Source: Phoronis ovalis (Eukaryota > Phoronida > Phoronidae). From it: 12,669 nucleotides of DNA. Each line of letters begins with the position of its first letter. Position 1 is the stretch's first letter. The stretch spans positions 1 through 12,669 of the forward strand of contig JAOXYB010043237.1 in NCBI GenBank assembly GCA_028565635.1, read 5' to 3'. A program made the position numbers and the translations under genes. This document shows positions 8,901 through 12,669 of the stretch, piece after piece. The notes below the pieces were generated by a model that saw only the letters and a list, made by a program, of their open reading frames with translations, was not told the origin of the DNA and made no database searches.

Positions 8901-11823
8901 CTGAATTGGCACCCCATGGCTTGTACATAGTGTCACGTGAGCAGTCGCAACGTTTTCATTTTCGAAAACAGGCGAAGCTATTGTCTACATTCAAGTAAAC
9001 CTTTGCCAAATTCGTGAAGGTGTACCAGAAATGTTTTATGTTAAAAGATGTATAAAACTAATGTAAATTAACAGTAAACACATTAACACGGACCAATGAA
9101 GAGTAACACTACTTACGCCATTCACAATATGTGCGTAATATTTCTTTAAGTCAAATATTGTGGCGCTGGTGTTCATCAACGTATTGTTAGTTTTTTCCAC
9201 TAAGCTGTAATCTATTATCACAAGCAGTTCAATGTTTGCTGATATTTGAAACGTTTCGTCTGTTCCAGCTACAGTTAGACCGAAGAACTCAGCGAACTGC
9301 TTTTCATAATAATCCCTAGATCCAGCAGATCCAGAGACAGATCGTTTTGATTGCATTTTTACTGTAAAAGAAATGTTACCCGCCTTTATTTACTGAATCC
9401 GGAATCTTACATTTGATAATAATTATATTTCGCCTTTGAACAAACTGTTTGCATACGTTAGAAGTAACGTAGCGAACAGACACATTCTGAATCTTCACAC
9501 GTGTGCACGCTGATCATTCATGGACACGAGTTCATTTCAGCACGCCCTCTAGTGCATGAGAAGACTGAGTACTTGGTCAGAATAATAATAAACGCTGTTT
9601 TGAATTTAGAACAACTATTTCCATAATTTGTCAGCACCTGGGAAGTCGGTTCTATCAGTTATTGGGTTACAACGGAAGATTAATTTAAAATTGACAAAAG
9701 CCACTTATTATTTCTGGTTAGTGACATCGATTTTAAATCATTAGTCATATGAGTATCATCACAATAATCTTTTTAAGTGCACAGTATATGATATACTGGC
9801 AGTTGCCATACCTGAAAATAAGCTGAGAATATTAGCTATAAGTATAACATGAATACTTCGATATGGCCAAATCAGGTCTTTTTAAACAAATAATGTCGTC
9901 CATTGTTATACAACGTAACTGATATAATTAATATTGTGTTTGCTGAAATATTATCATCTATTGTCATTACTAGCATCTTTTCTATTATATAGATACACAA
10001 TGAATGACAAGCCACGAGTTGTTAGAACAGAGTAATAGCTCAGATCATCGACCATCATCGGTAACTATGTATAAATTTTAAAAATATATGCGTACCGTAA
10101 TCTTTCGATCCTGCGTGATGAGGTTGTTTTGTAACTTTGTAATGATTTCTCTCATGATGACTAATGTGATATTCTGATCCGTTGCGTATAATGTGCCCAG
10201 TCTAAAACAAAAAGTATTTAAGTTGCTACTGATCATTAGTAAGGTTGTAGATTGACTAAAATTATGCCCATAAAATAACAAGTTATATATTTAATTAACA
10301 TTCGATTAAAATTACGACAATTAATCCAATGAAACAGTTATTTCGATTTCAGTGATATGTTTGCTACAAGTTTACGCCAGTTATTGTTATCACGTGATGT
10401 TAACGTATTGACTGCTTAAGAATAGAGGAGGATGGAGGGCATAACAATGTAGGGGAATTTATTATGTGAAAAACGTTGGTTTGAAGCGCAAAACATGAAG
10501 GATAAAATAAAAATATTACCAATATGTTCAATACATCTGCTGTATGTATACAAAATGATGCTTTTCCTTTCTTGTCTTGATAAAAAGTTACATCCTAACA
10601 GGCGAATAAAATGAAAAGGTATTAACATTGCTGGCTATAGTGACAGATACACATCACGATTCATATTCCTATTCAACGCTTTCACTATTTATTTCTGCTT
10701 TTCTGCGTCCATTTTCAGTAAGTACTTTTATAGCCAAGTTTTTATTGCTTAGAAAGTACCAAAACACAAAAACTACAATGACAAATGGTGACATTCTTTA
10801 AAATGTGTTATTTGTTAATGATAATACTTTAAGGTGACTACCTTGAAATTCATGTCATTCGACATTTCCGGATTAGCACCCATGAGTACCGTAGGTATTT
10901 CATGCAGTTTACCCATGTTGACGTTTCTTAGTAGTTTAAGATTAAATTGTTCACCATGAGCGTTGAATGTCGCTGAAAACGACTTTGGATGTTTTAGTGT
11001 ATCGCGTATGTGTCCTGTATGTAGAATATGCTGTATCTCATGTTCGGCATCATCTGAAAATAGGCATGTTATTGTCTCCTTAGGGCCAATAGCTGTAGTA
11101 GTTTTGTCTCTCAATTACATGAAGGATATTATTTTAAAATTGTTTTTTGAAACGGAGAGGTAACAAAAACAAAAAATTATTTTATAAAAATTTAAACCAA
11201 ATAATATCAATGGGATTACTATATAATAAAATGACAAGTACCGTCAGTATATAATTTAAAATACACCCATGTTGTTACACTGTGCTGTCTGATTTGAAAT
11301 AATGTGAAAATAAATTTCTATTTACTTTTAATTTTTACATTTCCTGTTATGCACCCTTTTCCTATATAATAAGTAGAATTCTTAGGACTAGATTTTTTCA
11401 CGCAAAAATAATATAACCATACATTCTCTTTTCATAAATCATAGTCACAGGTACAAGGTGACCATAAATTAATGCTCCAAGACTGAAATTGAATAAAATG
11501 GGATTTTTTACGAGATTATTTTCAAAATTGACGCAAATAAAGGTTATTAATTTCTGATGAATTAGAATATTATGGCATTACTACAATTTCTGAAGAGTGT
11601 GTGAAATATATAGCTTTTTAAGATTTTTTGCTTAAACATTAATTTCAACTGCGTTTCACTGATAATATTTATATTCTTAAATTGAAACATTTCTTGATGA
11701 TTTAATATATTCTGAACAATTAAATATATTTTTAAGTAAAAGTCTTAAAATATACTGATACTTACCTGCGTTGTTCACCGTCGCAAATATTGATATAATA
11801 AGAAACACCTTGATAACAGTCAT
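2804..11823 (-). CDS. Secreted M12B (ADAMTS-like) zinc metalloprotease with C-terminal sushi domain, 12 exons
   Basis: Whole-gene span. Joined coding exons: 11823-11766, 11053-10842, 10201-10096, 9361-9117, 8612-8529, 8290-8118, 7076-7036, 6590-6467, 6189-6031, 4652-4514, 4006-3778, 3138-2935 (or continuing to 2804). Every junction is GT-AG and the phases agree throughout, with no stop or frameshift. Residues: signal peptide about 1-19; propeptide about 20-132; metalloprotease about 168-400 with zinc ligands H343, H347, H353, catalytic E344 and Met-turn M370; ADAMTS-type cysteine-rich region about 402-501; sushi 526-589. Length is 595 or 634 residues, shorter than ADAMTS proteases because no thrombospondin repeat or spacer is present. 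About ten N-glycosylation sequons fit a secreted protein. Known for the family: cleavage of extracellular or matrix proteins. The substrate here is unknown. A snake-venom-type or ADAM assignment is less likely, because the cysteine-rich region matches the ADAMTS form and no transmembrane segment is seen. Confidence 0.87.
2935..3138 (-). CDS. Metalloprotease exon 12: single sushi (CCP) domain
   Basis: 204 nt to the candidate donor, entered in phase 1 after ATATTTTAG. It reads CCPRPKNPANTNTLRHSG, then GSYIEYSCVNGYNLTSG and LTRTCQSNARWSDPPVC. The four cysteines (526 or 527, 560, 577, 589), the Y-x-C-x-x-G-Y core and the W-S-x-P-P-x-C end are diagnostic of a complement-control module. The candidate donor GAAG|GTGAGG lies three residues past the last cysteine in phase 1, giving a symmetrical 1-1 exon, typical of shuffled sushi modules. 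If that donor is not used, the frame continues to a TGA at 2804. Confidence 0.9.
3139..3777 (-). other. Intron 11 of the metalloprotease gene
   Basis: 639 bp between the cysteine-rich and sushi exons, phase 1. Only AT-rich filler is seen; no conserved block, repeat copy or extra exon with a cysteine pattern was found. Confidence 0.8.
3778..4006 (-). CDS. Metalloprotease exon 11: ADAMTS-type cysteine-rich region, second part
   Basis: 229 nt, entered in phase 0 after CATTACAG and left in phase 1 at GCGT|GTAAGT. It reads CETLWCTDPENETECKTVG, then PPAAGTSCGSGQWCIQSQC. This is the C-x-x-L-W-C...C-x-x-x-x-x-x-x-x-x-x-G-T-x-C-G-x-x-x-W-C-x-x-x-x-C pattern of ADAMTS proteins, with C459, C464, C473, C488, C494 and C499. 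In ADAMTS proteins a thrombospondin type-1 repeat follows directly. Here only a polar linker (VNKTDTQNIGGYAPYNDAYF) leads into the sushi exon. Confidence 0.92.
4007..4513 (-). other. Intron 10 of the metalloprotease gene
   Basis: 507 bp, phase 0, between the two cysteine-rich exons. No further structure recognised. Confidence 0.8.
4514..4652 (-). CDS. Metalloprotease exon 10: disintegrin-like/cysteine-rich region, first part
   Basis: 139 nt, entered in phase 2 after CATTTTCAG and left in phase 0 at TGTGAG|GTAATT. It completes W401 and reads YKTCIHSNNNTSHDPEFHS, then LAGVEYTADEQCTSFFG and SSLCE. The segment G-x-x-Y-x-A-D-E-Q-C-x-x-x-F-G-x-x-S-x-x-C is characteristic of the ADAMTS cysteine-rich (disintegrin-like) region after the protease. 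Cysteines are 405, 436 and 446; sequons lie at 410, 411 and 442. Confidence 0.88.
4653..6030 (-). other. Intron 9 of the metalloprotease gene (largest, 1378 bp)
   Basis: Phase 2. It separates the catalytic domain from the cysteine-rich region, the place where some reprolysin families carry other modules, but no coding block was found in it. It contains one copy of the diverged repeat described separately (5190-5472), long A/T runs, and a CACCCTGTATA motif at about 5840. Confidence 0.75.
5190..5472 (+). repeat. Diverged dispersed repeat, copy A (intron 9)
   Basis: Collinear with 11502-11765. Shared landmarks in order: TTGAC-CAAATAAA (5214), TTCT...TACAATTTCT (5265), TTTCACTGATAAT (5370), TTGATGATTTA (5408), TTCTGA (5425) and a TACT...CTTA end. 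Copy A has about 33 extra bases between the second and third landmark. The element is AT-rich with no frame. Confidence 0.65.
6031..6189 (-). CDS. Metalloprotease exon 9: third zinc ligand, Met-turn, end of catalytic domain
   Basis: 159 nt, entered in phase 2 after TTTTTCCAG and left in phase 2 at GTCTG|GTAAGT. It reads LGAYHDGEHEHVDCDPDDQF onward, completing HExxHxxGxxHD with H353 and D354. IMAP (M370) is the Met-turn, about 17 residues after the last zinc histidine, a usual distance. FSCCSLQDF (388-396) is the conserved family C-S-x-x-x-F segment. Cysteines C362, C390 and C391 fit M12B disulfides, one likely with C315. A different minus-strand frame is open across this exon (5984-6313) and is a shadow. 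Confidence 0.92.
6467..6590 (-). CDS. Metalloprotease exon 8: catalytic helix with HELGH zinc site
   Basis: 124 nt, entered in phase 1 after CTTTTAG and left in phase 2 at CATAG|GTAATT. It reads GLAPISGICNFYKYYTTSIS, then LIEEYAGQFLSVVVAV, then H343-E344-L-G-H347. This is the M12B pattern G-x-A-x-x-x-x-x-C...S-x-x-x-E-x-x-x-x-x-x-x-x-x-A-H-E-x-G-H. H343 and H347 bind zinc and E344 is the catalytic base. C315 is the first catalytic-domain cysteine. Two plus-strand open frames lie over this exon and hide it. Confidence 0.9.
6591..7035 (-). other. Intron 7 of the metalloprotease gene
   Basis: 445 bp, phase 1, between the 41-nt exon and the zinc-site exon. Nothing else recognised. Confidence 0.8.
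7036..7076 (-). CDS. Metalloprotease exon 7: 41-nt small exon after the FTG motif
   Basis: Only 41 nt, entered in phase 2 after TTTCTTGTAG and left in phase 1 at ATAG|GTAGGT. It supplies the residues YNVAGYNGSTNVI (294-306) plus the two flanking split glycines, giving ...FTGYNVAGYNGSTNVIG. This matches the family pattern T-G-x-D/N-x-x-x-x-x-x-x-x-x-x-x-G-L-A, in which the next exon supplies LA. There is an N-G-S sequon at 300. The exon is easy for gene finders to miss; without it exons 6 and 8 do not join in frame. Confidence 0.8.
7077..8117 (-). other. Intron 6 of the metalloprotease gene
   Basis: 1041 bp, phase 2. It contains five plus-strand TGACGT hexamers (7131, 7204, 7663, 7967, 8036) and an 8-bp inverted pair GCTCTTCT/AGAAGAGC (7741, 7803). 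No open frame of note or known element is seen. Confidence 0.75.
8118..8290 (-). CDS. Metalloprotease exon 6: catalytic domain centre (DHAMLFTG)
   Basis: 173 nt, entered in phase 0 after TTTCATAG and left in phase 2 at ACTGG|GTAAGA. Residues 236-292 end in NYDHAMLFTG, the reprolysin hallmark D-H-A-x-L-x-T-G that precedes the active-site helix by a few dozen residues. Another recognisable piece is the helix region LLNGHKVLDEM. A sequon sits at N258. A plus-strand open frame across the same bases (8045-8284) is a shadow. Confidence 0.85.
8529..8612 (-). CDS. Metalloprotease exon 5: catalytic domain strand
   Basis: 84 nt (28 codons, phase 0-0), bounded by TTTTCAG and GCGAAG|GTAATA. It encodes VDLMFQNINDIDPNMDFRVS then LAGFVIAK, residues 208-235. 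This matches the reprolysin stretch in which the helix ending V-N-x-x-x-x-x-x is followed by a beta strand (x-x-V-x-L-x-G-x-x-I). The exon is too short to stand out on its own; support comes from phase agreement with exons 4 and 6 and from this family pattern. Confidence 0.82.
8613..9116 (-). other. Intron 4 of the metalloprotease gene, with A/T-rich low-complexity tract
   Basis: 504 bp, phase 0. Bases 8670-8780 are nearly pure A/T runs. Two related short blocks, GCGGTGGCGCTCATTAAA (8734) and GCTGTCACGCTCGTTAAA (8796), lie 62 bp apart. A TCACGTGA palindrome is at 8933. Confidence 0.75.
9117..9361 (-). CDS. Metalloprotease exon 4: propeptide end and start of catalytic domain
   Basis: 245 nt, entered in phase 1 after TTTTACAG and left in phase 0 at AATGGC|GTAAGT. 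Residues 126-207. A dibasic K131-R132 (Q-S-K-R-S) is a possible but non-canonical proprotein cleavage site; it lacks the R-x-K/R-R of furin sites. The catalytic domain opens at about residue 168 with NIELLVIIDYSLVEK, matching the first beta strand and helix of reprolysins (Y-I-E-L-L-V-V-V-D). Sequons lie at N184 and N189. The frame also extends past the donor to 9036, in intron sequence. Confidence 0.85.
9362..10095 (-). other. Intron 3 of the metalloprotease gene
   Basis: 734 bp, phase 1. It holds the palindrome CACACGTGTG (9496-9505) and a CTCF-like core on the minus strand (9541-9555), both in a locally GC-richer patch at about 9480-9560. The rest is AT-rich filler. Confidence 0.75.
9541..9555 (-). 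promoter_or_regulatory. Possible CTCF-type core site
   Basis: The minus strand reads GCACTAGAGGGCGTG. Against the general CTCF core C-C-A-S-Y-A-G-R-K-G-G-C-R-S it agrees at 12 of 14 positions. The same core also occurs in some animal repeats, so binding is only a possibility. Confidence 0.25.
10096..10201 (-). CDS. Metalloprotease exon 3: propeptide, C-terminal half
   Basis: 106 nt, entered in phase 0 after GTTTTAG and left in phase 1 at TTACG|GTACGC, the weakest donor of the gene. The frame fixed by exon 2 reads TGHIIRNGSEYHISHHER and onward. This fits the M12B propeptide pattern G-x-I-x-x-x-x-x-x-Y-x-I. A longer open frame exists here (start ATG near 10281, reading LGTLYATDQN) but is a different frame and breaks continuity with both neighbours. 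The exon holds an N-G-S sequon at residue 97. No cysteine is present, so a cysteine switch is not visible in the propeptide. Confidence 0.78.
10202..10841 (-). other. Intron 2 of the metalloprotease gene
   Basis: 640 bp, phase 0. It holds the palindrome ATCACGTGAT (10389-10398). A 70-codon minus-strand frame (10416-10628) has no family resemblance and would not splice in phase. Confidence 0.75.
10842..11053 (-). CDS. Metalloprotease exon 2: propeptide, N-terminal half
   Basis: 212 nt, entered in phase 1 after TTTTCAG and left in phase 0 at TTCAAG|GTAGTC. It encodes residues 20-90, starting DDAEHEIQHI, with a hydrophilic mix of charged and aliphatic residues and a segment FSATFNAHGEQFNLKLLRN. 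That segment resembles the M12B propeptide pattern in which the substrate-like strand reads F-x-L-x-L. No cysteine occurs. The frame stays open upstream of the acceptor to 11114, but that part is intron. Confidence 0.8.
11054..11765 (-). other. Intron 1 of the metalloprotease gene
   Basis: 712 bp, phase 1, between the signal-peptide and propeptide exons. Its exon-1-proximal third is copy B of the diverged repeat. The remaining sequence is AT-rich with nothing recognised. Confidence 0.75.
11502..11765 (+). repeat. Diverged dispersed repeat, copy B (intron 1)
   Basis: Same orientation as copy A. Landmarks: TTGAC-CAAATAAA (11528), TACAATTTCT (11582), TTTCACTGATAAT (11654), TTGATGATTTA (11694), TTCTGA (11710). 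The similarity appears to run up to the exon 1 donor, so part of the donor-side intron sequence may derive from the element. Confidence 0.65.
11766..11823 (-). CDS. Metalloprotease exon 1: start codon and signal peptide
   Basis: The 58-nt coding part encodes M-T-V-I-K followed by a hydrophobic stretch (VFLIISIFATV) and NNA, a typical N-terminal signal peptide with cleavage likely near residue 19. The ATG at 11823-11821 was chosen because it opens this hydrophobic leader. The donor is GCAG|GTAAGT, a near-perfect consensus, leaving phase 1. A 5' UTR must extend upstream, but its end cannot be seen. This start is well supported by the continuous frame into exon 2. Confidence 0.82.
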
Positions 11824-12669
11824 GTTAAAATTAAATCCCAGAAGTTAAGCCTAAGTATATTTTAGGTATCTTTATCGTTGTTATGATATATCTACAACAA
11901 TTAAATGTAATTAAAAAATATATGGTTACCAGCATGCCTACAACACTTGTCAAAGCGAGGAGGCACGATGCACTTGGGTACCAGCGTTAGTAATAAGCCC
12001 TAGCTATCAGTCGTATACACGAAGCTTATTCCTCGTTCACGCACAGATGTCAAGTTGTCTTGCCACACGGTTACAGTTCGATGTACTCAGACCATTTTTC
12101 CACGCACACAGACAGCTTGTTGGTACAAAGAACAGATTTCTGGACACACAAACCTACAGAATAATTATAGCTTTCGTATGTCTGGAAATATGTTCGTGTT
12201 ACCAGCCAAATGTGCGTGTGTGTGTTGAAGCAGTGGTCCGATCGAATACATCGAAATATGGCCATGTGGCGGGAAAATTAGTACGTGATCGAGGAATTAA
12301 TGGCGGCTTGTGTATCCAATTGATAGGCAGGCCAGTGCCTGGAAATGTTCACAAAACTATGACATTAAACAATGTTCACAAGCTCTGATGAAACTGGGGG
12401 GCCGCTTTTAAAGCTAAGCTGGAACCTCGTCACTGTTTAATTAAAAATTCTTGAAAAATCCGAATTACATTTTTTTCACTCAAACGAGATGTTTTCTAGA
12501 ACTTTAACATTCAAGCTATGGCAAAGATTATTCACAGTATTTACAATTCGGTCAATACAAATGATGGAAGTATCGTTTATTTCTTAAAAAGTAACGTAGT
12601 TAGTTCCAATTTAGATCCGCAGGATTTTGCTGTAGGATGTACCTTATGATTTTTATGAGATGTCATAAA
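11824..12669. other. 5' flank of the metalloprotease gene
   Basis: About 850 bp holding the 5' UTR and presumably the promoter. No convincing TATA box at a known distance can be fixed, because the transcript start is unknown. GC content is higher at about 11930-12400 than in the introns, as often near animal promoters. One E2F-like GGCGGGAAA lies at 12268-12276. A 113-codon plus-strand frame (12047-12388) is not recognised and has no visible support. Confidence 0.45.

Noticed and set aside
12268-12276. GGCGGGAAA, an E2F-like site upstream of exon 1
   Set aside because: A single consensus match about 445 bp from the start codon with an unknown transcript start; kept only as a note in the 5' flank entry.
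12047-12388. 113-codon plus-strand open frame upstream of and divergent from the metalloprotease gene
   Set aside because: No recognised domain, no signal peptide, and an overlapping minus-strand frame is also open; the region is simply less AT-rich. Without expression data I do not call it a gene.

Overview
The window looks like AT-rich nuclear DNA from an invertebrate animal. The evidence is a multi-exon gene with GT-AG introns, a metazoan-type secreted metalloprotease with a sushi module, a decayed C2H2 zinc-finger fragment, and repeats rich in AGGTCA half-sites of a kind I associate with molluscs and other lophotrochozoans. I cannot name the species. A bivalve or related lophotrochozoan is a guess from repeat style only. 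No bacterial operon, CRISPR array, rRNA or tRNA is visible.

The window is dominated by one gene on the minus strand (about 2.8-11.8 kb). I rebuilt it exon by exon from splice sites, phase continuity and family motifs. Twelve exons join in frame: signal peptide; a propeptide without cysteine; an M12B (reprolysin/ADAMTS-type) catalytic domain with a complete HELGHSLGAYHD zinc site; an ADAMTS-type cysteine-rich region; and a single sushi (CCP) domain. No thrombospondin type-1 repeat is seen. The protein is about 595 or 634 residues, depending on whether a last small intron is removed. An AATAAA signal lies just past both candidate stops. Most long open frames in this interval are in the wrong frame or strand, and the catalytic exon lies hidden beneath plus-strand frames.

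Region by region: 1-60 is a degenerate TTAGGG-like tract; 114-234 a nested foldback; 233-955 three diverged tandem units of a non-coding repeat; 958-1233 a zinc-finger pseudogene followed by non-coding sequence to about 2.73 kb; 2736-2759 a (TTA)8 microsatellite; 2777-11823 the metalloprotease gene, whose introns 9 and 1 carry related copies of one repeat; 11824-12669 the 5' flank, where no gene is recognised.

Only one gene appears functional, so no operon-like cooperation is implied. The product is expected to be secreted, activated by propeptide removal, and to act on extracellular or matrix proteins. That role is inferred from the family.
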